Notes: generated from the letters alone by a model not told the origin. DNA of 64,000 nt from Yinghuangia aomiensis (GCF_039542225.1 NZ_BAABHS010000003.1:1-64000), one strand, 5' to 3'; positions 32,398-42,389 are shown, numbered from the stretch's first letter. Translations and numbers: made by a program.

Positions 32398-34806
32398 GTG
32401 GCCGACATCACCAGCGACCTCGCCGCAGTCTGGGCACGGTTCCTGGAACGACTCGGCACGGACGAAAGCGTCGAGGCGAAGGACAAGGGGTGGCTCCAGC
32501 GCACCCAGCCGCTCGCCCTCATCTCGGACACGGTCCTGCTGGCCGCGCCGAACGAGTTCGCCAAGCAGGTGCTGGACGGCCGGCTGCGGCAGCTGGTGAC
32601 CGAGACCCTCAGCCAGTCCTTCGGCCGCGCCGTCACCTTCGCGGTCACCGTCGAACCGGGCGCGGCGGGCGAGCCGGAGCCGGCGCGGGACGAGCGCGAG
32701 CCGGAGTCCGGCGGCTACCGGGCCGAGCGGCCGTGGCAGGACGACTACGCCGCGGGCGGCGGCTATCCGCAGGCGGAGCGCGGCCACGGGCAACCGGCGT
32801 TCTACGGCCAGGAGCCGTACGGGCAGCCGCCGTACCGCACCGAGCCGCCGTACGCCGACCCGTACGGCACCGAATACGGGCAGGACCGTTTCGGTGGCGC
32901 GCCCCGGTACCCGCAGGACCCGCGCGACCGCCGCGAGGCATACGACGGCGGCTATCCCCAGGAGCGCTACGGCGCCCCGGGCCGCTATCCCCAGGACCCG
33001 TACGCGTCCGAGCACCGGTACGGCGGCGAAGCCCCGTACCGCCCCGCACCGTTCCCACAGGACGACCACCGCGGCCCGGGGTCGTACGCCGACCCGTACG
33101 GCGACCAGGGCCACCGCCCGGACCGGAACGAGCGGAACGACCGCGGTGACCGCGGCGACCGGGAACGCGCCGACGGTGACGACGTCCGCGGCGACGGCGG
33201 CCACGGTGCCGCGCACCCGTCCGGCACGCACGCTTCCGCGCACGGCGACGCCCGCCGCACGGAGGCCGACTGGGCGGCGAACGCGCCGTCCCACGACGCA
33301 GACCGTGCGGGCGCACCGTCCACCGGGAATCCCCCGGCTGTGGACGGAGGTTCGGCAGCGGGTCCGCACGGGCCCGGCATCGACCGGGTACCGGACGACC
33401 GCATGGCGTCCATCGCCGCCGACGAAGGCACGCTGTTCTCCGGCCGCGACGACCTGCTGGCCGCCCCCGCGCCGCGCGTGGACCGGCCGCAGGCCCCGGA
33501 ACGCACCGACCGTGCCGAGTCGTTGGGCCGCCCCGGCGGTCGCCCGGGCCCCGCCGTGCCGGGCATCCCCGGCGGCCATCCGGGCGCCGAGCCGATGACG
33601 CGCGTCGACCGGCCGGACCGCATGGACCGCCCGACCCCCTACGACCGTCCCGGGCACCCGGAGCGCATGGACCGCCCGGACCGCCCGGACCGGCCGGACC
33701 AGGGCGACCCGGACCGGCCGGTGCGGCTGCCGCGCCCCGGCACCGGGCGCGAACAGGCCGCAACCGGCAAGGAGAACGAGCCGGCCGCGCGGCTGAACCC
33801 CAAGTACCTGTTCGAGACGTTCGTCATCGGCTCCAGCAACCGGTTCGCGCACGCGGCCGCGGTCGCGGTCGCCGAGGCGCCGGCCAAGGCGTACAACCCG
33901 CTGTTCATCTACGGCGAGTCGGGGCTGGGGAAGACCCACCTTCTGCACGCCATCGGCCACTACGCGCGGAGCCTCTACCCGGGGACGCGCGTGCGCTACG
34001 TCAGCTCGGAAGAGTTCACCAACGAGTTCATCAACTCGATCCGGGACGGCAAGGCGGACGGCTTCCGCCGCCGGTACCGGGATGTGGACGTGCTGCTCGT
34101 CGACGACATCCAGTTCCTGGAGACGAAAGAGCAGACGCAGGAAGAGTTCTTCCACACCTTCAACACGCTCCACAACGCCAACAAGCAGATCGTCATCTCG
34201 TCGGACCGTCCGCCGAAGCAGCTCGTGACCCTGGAAGACCGGTTGCGCAACCGCTTCGAGTGGGGTCTGATCACCGATGTGCAGCCGCCCGAGCTGGAGA
34301 CGCGGATCGCGATTCTGCGCAAGAAGGCGATCCAGGAAGGCCTCAACGCGCCGCCGGACGTCCTGGAGTACATCGCCAGCAAGATCTCCCGGAACATCCG
34401 CGAGCTGGAAGGCGCGCTCATCCGCGTCACCGCGTTCGCGAGCCTCAACCGGCAGCCGGTCGACCTCCAGCTGACCGAGATCGTCCTCAAGGACCTCATC
34501 CCGGACAGCGCCGGCCCGGAGATCACCGCGGGCACGATCATGGCGCACACCGCGTCGTACTTCGGCCTGACCGTCGAGGACCTGTGCGGGACTTCGCGCA
34601 GCCGGGTGCTGGTGACGGCCCGGCAGATCGCGATGTACCTGTGCCGGGAGCTGACCGACCTGTCGCTGCCGAAGATCGGTGCGCAGTTCGGCGGCCGCGA
34701 CCACACCACGGTGATGCACGCGGACCGCAAGATCCGCTCGCTGATGGCCGAGCGGCGGTCGATCTACAACCAGGTCACCGAGCTGACCAACCGCATCAAG
34801 AGCTGA
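32398..34806 (+). CDS. dnaA: Chromosomal replication initiator DnaA
   Basis: 802 residues, much longer than E. coli DnaA (467). Domain I is about 1-90 (VADITSDLAAVWARFLERL). Domain II is an exceptionally long linker of about 375 residues (90-465), rich in Asp/Arg/Pro/Gly/Tyr with repeated RYPQDP, DPYG and RPDRMDRP units. The AAA+ domain III has Walker A GESGLGKT (506-513) and Walker B VLLVDDIQF. Domain IV carries the box-recognition signature GGRDHTTVMHADRKI (about 765). The start is GTG at 32398, matching the usual VADI N-terminus. It binds the boxes at 34.9-35.8 kb to open oriC. Confidence 0.97.
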   Translation: MADITSDLAAVWARFLERLGTDESVEAKDKGWLQRTQPLALISDTVLLAAPNEFAKQVLDGRLRQLVTETLSQSFGRAVTFAVTVEPGAAGEPEPARDEREPESGGYRAERPWQDDYAAGGGYPQAERGHGQPAFYGQEPYGQPPYRTEPPYADPYGTEYGQDRFGGAPRYPQDPRDRREAYDGGYPQERYGAPGRYPQDPYASEHRYGGEAPYRPAPFPQDDHRGPGSYADPYGDQGHRPDRNERNDRGDRGDRERADGDDVRGDGGHGAAHPSGTHASAHGDARRTEADWAANAPSHDADRAGAPSTGNPPAVDGGSAAGPHGPGIDRVPDDRMASIAADEGTLFSGRDDLLAAPAPRVDRPQAPERTDRAESLGRPGGRPGPAVPGIPGGHPGAEPMTRVDRPDRMDRPTPYDRPGHPERMDRPDRPDRPDQGDPDRPVRLPRPGTGREQAATGKENEPAARLNPKYLFETFVIGSSNRFAHAAAVAVAEAPAKAYNPLFIYGESGLGKTHLLHAIGHYARSLYPGTRVRYVSSEEFTNEFINSIRDGKADGFRRRYRDVDVLLVDDIQFLETKEQTQEEFFHTFNTLHNANKQIVISSDRPPKQLVTLEDRLRNRFEWGLITDVQPPELETRIAILRKKAIQEGLNAPPDVLEYIASKISRNIRELEGALIRVTAFASLNRQPVDLQLTEIVLKDLIPDSAGPEITAGTIMAHTASYFGLTVEDLCGTSRSRVLVTARQIAMYLCRELTDLSLPKIGAQFGGRDHTTVMHADRKIRSLMAERRSIYNQVTELTNRIKS

Positions 34807-35968
34807 TCGGCGAACTCCCCAGTCCCTCCTGCCGCTCCGGTCCGGTTTGCGGCGCCCTGGCGCGCCCTCGGCCGGTTCGCGGTTGCCCTGCCGCGCCCCG
34901 ACCCTGCCCACAGCTGTGCGCACACCCATATGTGCGGGTAATTCGCCCACAGGCGCAGCGAGTTCGTTGTCCACAGGCCTGTGGCTTGCGCCATGCCTTC
35001 CGACCTGCGCGGACGTGTCCGCGGCGGTTTCGGCGGCGGTGAAGTTGTCCACAGGGCAGGGGTGTTGACCCCGCCCAAGCCCCGTTTTCCCCATCCCGAT
35101 CGTGCCGCGGGTGGTCGCGGGCCCGGACCGCGTCGCGAAACGTCCGCCGGCCCCGATCCACCCCGAATCGGGGCTTCGTGTTCCCCGTTTTCGCCGTACA
35201 TCCATACCGTTTCTTTGTGAGCTTCATCACATAGGCATCAGGTTTGGTCGAGTTTTCCACCGCAGATGCCCGAATCGCCCGTCCACATCACCGGTAAGAG
35301 TGGTGGAAAACTTCGTTGCGCACAGGGGCTGGGTACAACGGAGGCAAACGGGCAGGTCACCAGCCTGGGGATCTGTGCACGAAGCTTGTCCACAATCTGT
35401 GGACAACGGTCGCGGATCACCTGTCCCCATCCGCCCGTCATCCGTTGTCCACCGACTGTCCACCGGATCTGGCCAGTTGTCCCCAGGTTGTCCACCGACT
35501 CGTCCACAGGGAAGGGCCGTTCATTCGATCCGGTGAGGGAAAACCTCGTCAGGCGGGGACGGCCATGGGGACAACCGGGTCGAAGTCTGGGGATTGAGTG
35601 GGGACAACCGGGGGTAAACCTGGGGACGGCTTGTGGAGCAACTTTGCGTATCCACAGCGGACCCCTGGTTTTCCACCGGTCGTACACACCCCCGCAGTGG
35701 ACAAAAAACAGGGCCTGACCTGCGCAAACACCGGTTATCCACGGTATCCACAGCCCCTACTATGACGACTACCTGTAAGTTCCCGGATTTCCTCGTCTAA
35801 AGGTGGGCTGCGCGCCGAACTGTGGATCGCGGCGCCGGCAGGGGTGGCAGCGGGCTGTCGGCCCGGTGCGTCAGACTGTGATGCGGCAGCCGGACCCCGA
35901 CGAGGACCGCAGGCCGATCGAGCAGGACCAGACAGCAGGCAACTGGCGGCAGCAGGAGGCGGTGACCG
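34807..35968. other. oriC: Origin of replication oriC
   Basis: The dnaA-dnaN gap of 1162 bp has no gene and about 20 DnaA-box-like 9-mers. Perfect TTGTCCACA: 34967, 35045, 35386 and, reversed, 35398. One mismatch: 35445, 35477, 35488, 35500, and reversed 35567, 35600, 35697. Two mismatches include 34904, 34943, 35253, 35279, 35316, 35456, 35649, 35736 and 35745. Boxes point mostly rightward up to 35508 and then mostly leftward, as two groups facing each other around about 35.54 kb. This number and preference for G/C at position 3 match Streptomyces oriC. Confidence 0.95.
35386..35406. promoter_or_regulatory. Head-to-head pair of perfect DnaA boxes
   Basis: TTGTCCACA, AATC-type 3-nt spacer, TGTGGACAA. 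It is the only place in oriC where two perfect boxes form an inverted repeat, so a likely high-affinity nucleation site. Confidence 0.8.
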
Positions 35969-37099
35969 GTGAAGTTCCGGGTCGAGCGTGACGTTCTGGC
36001 GGACGCGGTGGCGTGGACCGCCCGGAGCCTCCCGGCCAGGCCCGCGGTCCCCGTCCTGGCCGGCCTGCTGCTGGAGGCCAACGAGGGCGTCCTGATGCTC
36101 TCCGCCTTCGACTACGAGGTGTCCGCGCGGGTGGGCATCGAGGCCGAATTCGAGGAGGAGGGCCGGATCCTGGTGTCCGGCCGCCTGCTCGCGGACATCT
36201 GCCGCAGCCTGCCGAACCGCCCCGTCGAGATTTCCACAGACGGTGCAAAGGTCGCGGTGGTCTGTGGAAGCGCGCGCTTCACGCTGCCGACGCTGCCCGT
36301 CGAGGACTACCCGTCGCTGCCCGAGATGCCGACCGCCGCGGGCTCGGTGCCCGGCGACGTGTTCGCCGCCGCCGTTGCGCAGGTGGCCATCGCCGCGGGC
36401 CGCGACGACACGCTCCCGATGCTCACGGGTGTGCGGATCGAGATCGAGGGCGACAAGGTCACCCTCGCCGCGACCGACCGCTACCGGCTCGCCGTCCGCG
36501 AGTTCGACTGGAAGCCGGACCAGCCGGGTCTGTCGTCGATCGCCCTGGTGCCCGCCAAGACGCTGAACGACACGGCGAAGGCGCTGACCAACGGCGACAG
36601 CATCCAGATCGCCCTGGCCGGCGACAAGCTCGGCGAAGGCATGATCGGTTTCGAGGGCGCCGGGCGGCGCACCACGACCCGGCTGCTGGAAGGTGAATTC
36701 CCCAAGTACCGGGCGCTGTTCCCGGGCGAGTCGGCGACCGTCGCGACGGTCGAGACGGCGCCGTTCGTCGACGCGGTCAAGCGCGTCTCGCTGGTCGCCG
36801 AGCGGAACACCCCGGTGCGGCTGACGTTCTCCGACGGCCGCCTGGTGCTCGAGGCGGGCTCCGGCGACGAGGCCCAGGCGTCCGAGGCGCTCGAGGCGTC
36901 GCTGGACGGCGAGGAGATCTCGATCGCCTTCAACCCGGCGTTCCTGCTCGACGGGCTCAGCGCCATCGACTCGCCGGTCGCCCAGCTGTCGTTCACCACG
37001 TCGACCAAGCCGGCCGTCATGACCGGCAAGCCCGACCTCACGGCCGAGGCCACCGACGAATACCGCTACTTGATCATGCCGGTCCGGCTCTCCGGCTGA
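35969..37099 (+). CDS. dnaN: DNA polymerase III beta subunit (sliding clamp)
   Basis: A 376-residue ring-forming processivity factor, start GTG at 35969 with GCAGGAGG upstream. Three clamp domains of about 120 residues are visible: MKFRVERDVLADAVAWTARSLP at the start, then the GVRIEIEGDKVTLAATDRYRLAVRE region near 150-175, and a C-terminus ending EYRYLIMPVRLSG, the normal clamp ending. The length is typical. It is separated from dnaA by oriC, as in other actinobacteria. Confidence 0.97.
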   Translation: MKFRVERDVLADAVAWTARSLPARPAVPVLAGLLLEANEGVLMLSAFDYEVSARVGIEAEFEEEGRILVSGRLLADICRSLPNRPVEISTDGAKVAVVCGSARFTLPTLPVEDYPSLPEMPTAAGSVPGDVFAAAVAQVAIAAGRDDTLPMLTGVRIEIEGDKVTLAATDRYRLAVREFDWKPDQPGLSSIALVPAKTLNDTAKALTNGDSIQIALAGDKLGEGMIGFEGAGRRTTTRLLEGEFPKYRALFPGESATVATVETAPFVDAVKRVSLVAERNTPVRLTFSDGRLVLEAGSGDEAQASEALEASLDGEEISIAFNPAFLLDGLSAIDSPVAQLSFTTSTKPAVMTGKPDLTAEATDEYRYLIMPVRLSG

Positions 37100-37116
37100 G
37101 CCGCCGACGCGATCCG

Positions 37117-37150
37117 CACGAGCGTGCCCGGACTCCCGGGCACGCTCGTG
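37117..37150. terminator. Hairpin after dnaN
   Basis: CACGAGCGTGCCCGG and CCGGGCACGCTCGTG form a 15-bp perfect stem with a short loop. No T-run follows, as is common for GC-rich actinobacterial terminators. Confidence 0.7.
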
Positions 37151-37274
37151 GGCCGTTGCGGGGTACCGCCCCGCGGCCCGACCAGCGCACCGATGTCTGA
37201 ATGCCGCCACAAGGGGCACCAGCAGACGGTGCCGTAACCATCGGCATCAGGGCAGCGAAGTAAGGATGCGGGAC

Positions 37275-38153
37275 ATGGAGCTTGGACTCGTCGGCCTCGG
37301 CAAAATGGGCGGCAACATGCGCGAGCGGATCCGCCGCGCGGGCCACACGGTCGTCGGTTACGACCGCAATGCCGACATCGCCGATGTGGACAGCCTCAAG
37401 GCGCTTGTGGACAGCCTGCCCACGCCGCGCGTCGTGTGGGTGATGGTCCCGGCCGGGGCGCCGACCGCGTCCACCATCGACGACCTCGCCGAACTGCTGT
37501 CCCCGGGCGACGTGGTGGTCGACGGCGGCAACTCCCGCTGGACCGACGACATCGCGCACGCCAAGAAGCTCGCCGCCAAGAGCATCGGCTTCGTCGACTG
37601 CGGCGTCAGCGGCGGCGTGTGGGGCCTGGAGAACGGCTACGCGCTGATGTGCGGCGGCGACGCGGCCGACGTGGCCAAGGCCAAGCCGGTCTTCGACGCG
37701 CTCAAGCCGGAAGGCGACTCCGGGTATGTGCACGCCGGCAAGGTCGGCGCGGGCCACTTCGCCAAGATGGTCCACAACGGCATCGAGTACGCGATGATGC
37801 AGGCCTTCGCCGAGGGCTGGGAGCTGCTGGAGGCCTCCGACGAGGTCACCGACGTGCGCGAGGTGTTCCGCAGCTGGCAGGAGGGCACCGTCATCCGTTC
37901 GTGGCTGCTCGACCTGGCGGTCCGGGCGCTCGACGACGACGAGCACCTCGACAAGCTCAAGGGCTACGCGCAGGACTCCGGCGAGGGACGCTGGACGGTG
38001 GAGGCCGCGATCGACCTCGCGGTGCCGCTGCCCGCGATCACCGCGTCGCTGTTCGCCCGCTTCGCGTCGCGCCAGGACGACTCGCCGTCGATGAAGATGG
38101 TCGCCGCTTTGCGGAACCAGTTCGGCGGTCACGCGGTCGAGTCGACCAAGTAG
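37275..38153 (+). CDS. gnd: 6-phosphogluconate dehydrogenase, decarboxylating, short form
   Basis: 292 residues, the short NAD-type Gnd (YqeC/GntZ-like) instead of the 470-residue enzyme. It starts MELGLVGLGKMGGNMRERI with the Rossmann motif GLGKMG. The substrate-site motif is DCGVSGGVWGLENGYALM, and the catalytic region is VGAGHFAKMVHNGIEYAMMQAFAEG, marked here by Lys and His in that stretch. It oxidises 6-phosphogluconate to ribulose 5-phosphate. The ATG at 37275 is preferred over one at 37266. Its place between dnaN and recF is characteristic of streptomycetes. Confidence 0.93.
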   Translation: MELGLVGLGKMGGNMRERIRRAGHTVVGYDRNADIADVDSLKALVDSLPTPRVVWVMVPAGAPTASTIDDLAELLSPGDVVVDGGNSRWTDDIAHAKKLAAKSIGFVDCGVSGGVWGLENGYALMCGGDAADVAKAKPVFDALKPEGDSGYVHAGKVGAGHFAKMVHNGIEYAMMQAFAEGWELLEASDEVTDVREVFRSWQEGTVIRSWLLDLAVRALDDDEHLDKLKGYAQDSGEGRWTVEAAIDLAVPLPAITASLFARFASRQDDSPSMKMVAALRNQFGGHAVESTK

Positions 38154-38281
38154 CAGCCGGACCCCGGGGCGGCGCCGACCGCCGTCCCCGGGGTCGCCAG
38201 GGCCCGTGGGGGGCCGCAGTCGAACAGCTTGTCCAGCCGTTGTGAGGGGAGGCCGGCGCGGAGGGCGCCGCATCGTCAGCC

Positions 38282-39412
38282 ATGTACGTCGCGCACCTGT
38301 CACTCGCCGACTTCCGCTCGTATGCCGGGGTCGAGGTTCCGCTGGACCCCGGCGTCACCGCGTTCGTGGGTCCCAACGGCCAAGGCAAGACCAACCTGGT
38401 CGAAGCCGTCGGCTATCTCGCCACGCTGGGCAGCCACCGGGTCGCCAACGACGCGCCGCTGGTCCGGCTCGGCGCGGAACGCGCCTATGTCCGCGGCAGC
38501 GTCGTCCGGGACGGCCGGACCACGCTGGCCGAGCTGGAGATCAATCCGGGCCGGGCCAACCGGGCGCGCATCAACCGCTCGCCCGTCCCCAAGCCGCGGG
38601 AGATCCTGGGGCTGCTGCGGACCGTGCTGTTCGCGCCGGAGGACCTGGCGCTGGTCAAGGGCGACCCGGGGGAGCGGCGGCGGTTCCTCGACGAGCTGCT
38701 GACCGCGCGGGCGCCGCGCATGCTCGGTGTGCGGCAGGACTACGAGCGGGTCCTCAAGCAGCGCAACGCGCTGCTGCGGACCGCGGCGATGGCGCGCCGG
38801 GCGGGCGGCCGCGGGGCGTCGCTGAGCACGCTGGACGTGTGGGATTCGCATCTCGCGGTGGCGGGTGCGGAGTTGACTGCGGCGCGCCTTGAACTCGTGG
38901 GTGCGCTGCAGCCGTTGGTGGACAAGTCGTACGACGCGCTGTCCTCCGGCGGTGGCCCGACGGTGCTGGAGTACCGGAGCTCGATCGGGGACGAGCCGCT
39001 GCCGCCGGACCGCGGGCGGATCCACGATGCGTTGATGGAGGCGATCGGGCGGCAGCGTCCGAGCGAGATCGAGCGCGGCATCACGCTGGTCGGGCCGCAC
39101 CGCGACGACGTGCTGCTGAAGCTGGGGCCGCTGCCCGCCAAGGGGTATGCGAGCCACGGCGAATCGTGGTCGTACGCGCTGGCGTTGCGGCTGGCTTCCT
39201 ACGAGCTGCTGCGGGCCGACGGCGGCGAGCCGGTGCTGATCCTCGACGACGTGTTCGCCGAGTTGGACGCGCGCCGCCGGGAGCGGCTGGCCGGGCTCGT
39301 GGCGCCGGGCGAGCAGGTGCTGGTCACCGCCGCGGTCGAGGAGGACGTCCCGCCCGCGCTGGCCGGCGCGCGCTACGCGGTCGCCGCGGGCGAAGTGCGG
39401 AGGACCGTGTAG
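38282..39412 (+). CDS. recF: DNA replication and repair protein RecF
   Basis: A 376-residue SMC-like ATPase that helps load RecA at gaps. It starts MYVAHLSLADFRSYAGVEV. Walker A is GPNGQGKT at 30-37. The ABC signature region is KGYASHGESWSYALALRLA, and Walker B is PVLILDDVFAELD. The length is standard. The stop TAG overlaps the GTG of the next gene (TAGTG), so the two are coupled. Confidence 0.95.
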   Translation: MYVAHLSLADFRSYAGVEVPLDPGVTAFVGPNGQGKTNLVEAVGYLATLGSHRVANDAPLVRLGAERAYVRGSVVRDGRTTLAELEINPGRANRARINRSPVPKPREILGLLRTVLFAPEDLALVKGDPGERRRFLDELLTARAPRMLGVRQDYERVLKQRNALLRTAAMARRAGGRGASLSTLDVWDSHLAVAGAELTAARLELVGALQPLVDKSYDALSSGGGPTVLEYRSSIGDEPLPPDRGRIHDALMEAIGRQRPSEIERGITLVGPHRDDVLLKLGPLPAKGYASHGESWSYALALRLASYELLRADGGEPVLILDDVFAELDARRRERLAGLVAPGEQVLVTAAVEEDVPPALAGARYAVAAGEVRRTV

Positions 39413-39978
39413 TGGCCGCGGATCTTCCTTCTCCCGCGCCGGGTACGGACGCCGGTGGGCCCGGTACGGCCGGGACTTCGGGGGCACCATCCGGGAATCA
39501 GCCGGCGAGGCAGCCGGAGAAGAAGGGCATCGACCTCGCGCGCGCCGCGCTCATGCAGGCCCGTGCGCAGGCCAAGGACCGGTTCGACCAGCAGCAGGAA
39601 CGGCGGGACGGCCGCCGCGGGTTGCGCCGCAGCGGGTCCGGTCCGGACGACCGGGATCCGCAGCCGCTGCGCCGGGTGATGGGGCGGATGATCGCGGAGC
39701 GCGGCTGGCAGACGCCGGCGGCGGTGCACGGGGTGATGGGGCGCTGGTCGGACATCGTCGGTCCGGGCATCGCGGCGCATTGCGTGCCGGAGCGGTTCGA
39801 GGACGGGCGTCTCGTGGTGCGCGCGGACTCCGACAACTATGCGACGCAGGCGCGGTGGCTGGCCCCGCAGTTGCTGAAGCGGATCAATCAGGAACTGGGC
39901 GACGGCACCGTGACGTATATCGAGGTGCGGGGTCCGGCGTCGGAGCGGCGCCGGGGCCGCTGGTCGGCGGGGCGCTGA
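39412..39978 (+). CDS. DUF721 (DciA-like) protein
   Basis: 188 residues: a Pro/Gly-rich start, a charged helical stretch GIDLARAALMQARAQAKDRFDQ, and the DUF721 fold (about 85-180: VMGRMIAERGWQTPAAVHGVMGRW by position, then LVVRADSDNYATQARWLAPQLLKRIN). DciA proteins of this family load or activate the DnaB helicase in bacteria without DnaC. The recF-gyrB location is conserved in actinobacteria. The GTG at 39412 overlaps the recF stop. Confidence 0.88.
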   Translation: MAADLPSPAPGTDAGGPGTAGTSGAPSGNQPARQPEKKGIDLARAALMQARAQAKDRFDQQQERRDGRRGLRRSGSGPDDRDPQPLRRVMGRMIAERGWQTPAAVHGVMGRWSDIVGPGIAAHCVPERFEDGRLVVRADSDNYATQARWLAPQLLKRINQELGDGTVTYIEVRGPASERRRGRWSAGR

Positions 39979-40370
39979 CGCGGCGGGTGCGCCGGGGGCG
40001 TGCGGAAGTCGGCCGAGGGGCCGGGTGTGGGGCCGCTGTGCGGCCTGGCGGGGGTGGTCCGGGGTGGTTCCCCGGGGCTCCGGCAACCGGCTGTCGTACC
40101 CGGCTGACAGGGTGTCATGGACGGTGCGGGTCGGGCCCGTCAGGCGGCATGAGAGCCGCGAAACACCCCCTGGCGCATGGGGGGACTTGTGGAAAGGTCC
40201 GCCAGAGCGCCACACACGAACTGAGGGCCCTTGGTAACCCCCGTTTGTGTCGTCCGGACCGGTAGACTATGGGAGCAGTCCGCTTGAGCGGATTACCCAG
40301 TGTCGACTTCCGCGGCTCCCCGCCCCGCGCCATCGGGCAGGGGGCCGTGCTGTGCCAGAAAGGGCGCTTT
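39979..40370. other. Intergenic region before gyrB, 392 bp
   Basis: It carries a good -10 hexamer, TAGACT, at 40263-40268 without a clear -35, which is common for supercoiling-responsive gyrase promoters. No gene or terminator is obvious. Confidence 0.45.
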
Positions 40371-42389
40371 GTGGCCGACCCCGGCAACCCCAAGGAGAAT
40401 CACGTGGCAGACTCCTCCGGCAGCGGGGCGCCTTCACCGAACGGTGCGTCGTACGACGCCAGCTCGATCCAGGTGCTCGAAGGCCTTGCGGCGGTCCGCA
40501 AGCGTCCCGGTATGTACATCGGGTCGACCGGTGAGCGCGGTCTCCACCACCTCGTCTACGAGGTCGTGGACAACGCGGTCGACGAAGCGCTCGCGGGCCA
40601 CAACGACCACATCGAGGTCAGGCTGCAGGCCGACGGCGGGGTCAGTGTGCTGGACCGGGGCCGCGGCATCCCGGTTGCCGAGCACCCGACGAAGAAGCGT
40701 CCGGCGGTCGAGCTGGTGCTGACCGTGCTGCACGCGGGCGGCAAGTTCGGCGGCGAGGGCTACGCGGTGTCCGGCGGCCTGCACGGCGTCGGTGTGTCGG
40801 TGGTGAACGCGCTGTCGACCCGGCTTGCCGTGGACATCAAGCGCGACGGCTACCGGTGGACGCAGGAGTACAAGCTCGGCGAGCCGGTCGATCCGCTGGA
40901 GCGGCACGAGGCGACCGAGGAGACCGGGACGCGCGTGACGTTCTGGGCCGACCCGGACGTGTTCGAGACGACGACGTACTCGTTCGAGACGCTGTCGCGC
41001 CGCTTCCAGGAGATGGCGTTCCTCAACAAGGGCCTGACCATCGTCCTGATCGACGAGCGGCCGGACCACCTGGACGCCGAAGAGACCGAACGCAGCGTGA
41101 CGTACCACTACGAAGGCGGCATCTCCGACTTCGTGCGGTACCTCAACTCGCGCAAGGGCGAGCCGATCCACAAGGACGTCATCGACTTCGAGGCCGAGGA
41201 CAAGGACCGGCGGATCTCCGCGGAGATCGCCATGCAGTGGAACTCGCAGTACACCGAAGGCGTGTACAGCTTCGCGAACACCATCCACACGCACGGCGGC
41301 GGCACCCACGAGGAGGGCTTCCGCGCCGCGCTGACCACGCTGGTCAACCGCTACGCGCGCGACAAGAAGCTGCTCAAGGACAAGGACGACAACCTCTCCG
41401 GCGAGGACATCCGCGAGGGTCTGACCGCGATCATCTCGGTCAAGCTGGCCGAGCCGCAGTTCGAGGGCCAGACCAAGGACAAGCTCGGCAACACCGAGGC
41501 CAAGACGTTCGTCCAGAGGGTCGTCAACGAGCACCTCGCCGACTGGTTCGACCGCAACCCCGTCGACGCCGCCGACATCGTGCGCAAGTCGATCCAGGCG
41601 GCCACCGCCCGCGTCGCGGCCCGCCGCGCGCGCGACCTGACCCGCCGCAAGGGCCTGCTGGAGACCGCGTCGCTGCCGGGCAAGCTGTCCGACTGCCAGA
41701 GCAACGACCCCGAGAAGTGCGAGATCTTCATCGTCGAGGGCGACTCGGCGGGCGGCTCCGCCAAGTCCGGACGCAACCCGATGTTCCAGGCGATCCTGCC
41801 GATCCGCGGCAAGATCCTGAACGTCGAGAAGGCCCGCATCGACCGGGTGCTGCAGAACACCGAGGTCCAAGCGCTCATCTCGGCCTTCGGCACCGGCATC
41901 CACGACGACTTCGACATCGAGAAGCTGCGGTACCACAAGATCGTGCTGATGGCCGACGCCGACGTCGACGGCCAGCACATCCGCACGCTGCTCCTCACCC
42001 TGCTCTTCCGCTTCATGCGCCCGCTGGTCGAGGCCGGCCACGTCTACCTCGCGCAGCCGCCGCTCTACAAGATCAAGTGGGGCAAGGACGACATCCAGTA
42101 CGCGTACTCCGACCGCGAGCGCGACGCGCTGCTGCAGATCGGCCGCGAAGCCGGCCGCAGGCTGCCCAAGGACGACGCCATCCAGCGCTTCAAGGGCCTC
42201 GGCGAGATGAACGCCGAGGAACTCCGGGTCACCACGATGGACGTGGAGCACCGCGTGCTGCTCCAGGTCACCTTGGAGGACGCCGCCCGCGCCGACGACC
42301 TGTTCTCGATCCTCATGGGCGAGGACGTCGAGGCGCGCCGCTCGTTCATCCAGCGCAACGCCAAGGACGTGCGCTTCCTCGACATCTGA
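40371..42389 (+). CDS. gyrB: DNA gyrase subunit B
   Basis: 672 residues from GTG at 40371. The GHKL ATPase head has EVVDNAVDEALAGH, DRGRGIPV, GGLHGVGVSVVNALS. The TOPRIM half has EGDSAGGSAKSGR, PIRGKILNVEKAR and DADVDGQHIRTLL. It lacks the insertion found in proteobacterial GyrB. With GyrA it introduces negative supercoils. I chose 40371 because VADPGNPKENH resembles the usual Streptomyces N-terminus. A GTG at 40404, with an excellent AAGGAG ribosome-binding site, would remove 11 residues. Confidence 0.97.
   Translation: MADPGNPKENHVADSSGSGAPSPNGASYDASSIQVLEGLAAVRKRPGMYIGSTGERGLHHLVYEVVDNAVDEALAGHNDHIEVRLQADGGVSVLDRGRGIPVAEHPTKKRPAVELVLTVLHAGGKFGGEGYAVSGGLHGVGVSVVNALSTRLAVDIKRDGYRWTQEYKLGEPVDPLERHEATEETGTRVTFWADPDVFETTTYSFETLSRRFQEMAFLNKGLTIVLIDERPDHLDAEETERSVTYHYEGGISDFVRYLNSRKGEPIHKDVIDFEAEDKDRRISAEIAMQWNSQYTEGVYSFANTIHTHGGGTHEEGFRAALTTLVNRYARDKKLLKDKDDNLSGEDIREGLTAIISVKLAEPQFEGQTKDKLGNTEAKTFVQRVVNEHLADWFDRNPVDAADIVRKSIQAATARVAARRARDLTRRKGLLETASLPGKLSDCQSNDPEKCEIFIVEGDSAGGSAKSGRNPMFQAILPIRGKILNVEKARIDRVLQNTEVQALISAFGTGIHDDFDIEKLRYHKIVLMADADVDGQHIRTLLLTLLFRFMRPLVEAGHVYLAQPPLYKIKWGKDDIQYAYSDRERDALLQIGREAGRRLPKDDAIQRFKGLGEMNAEELRVTTMDVEHRVLLQVTLEDAARADDLFSILMGEDVEARRSFIQRNAKDVRFLDI

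Noticed and set aside
32101..35205. A 1034-codon open frame antisense to dnaA
   Set aside because: It is the complement of dnaA, composed of GC-driven Val/Arg/Ala-rich sequence, with no family motif and no start signal. dnaA on the other strand is certain.
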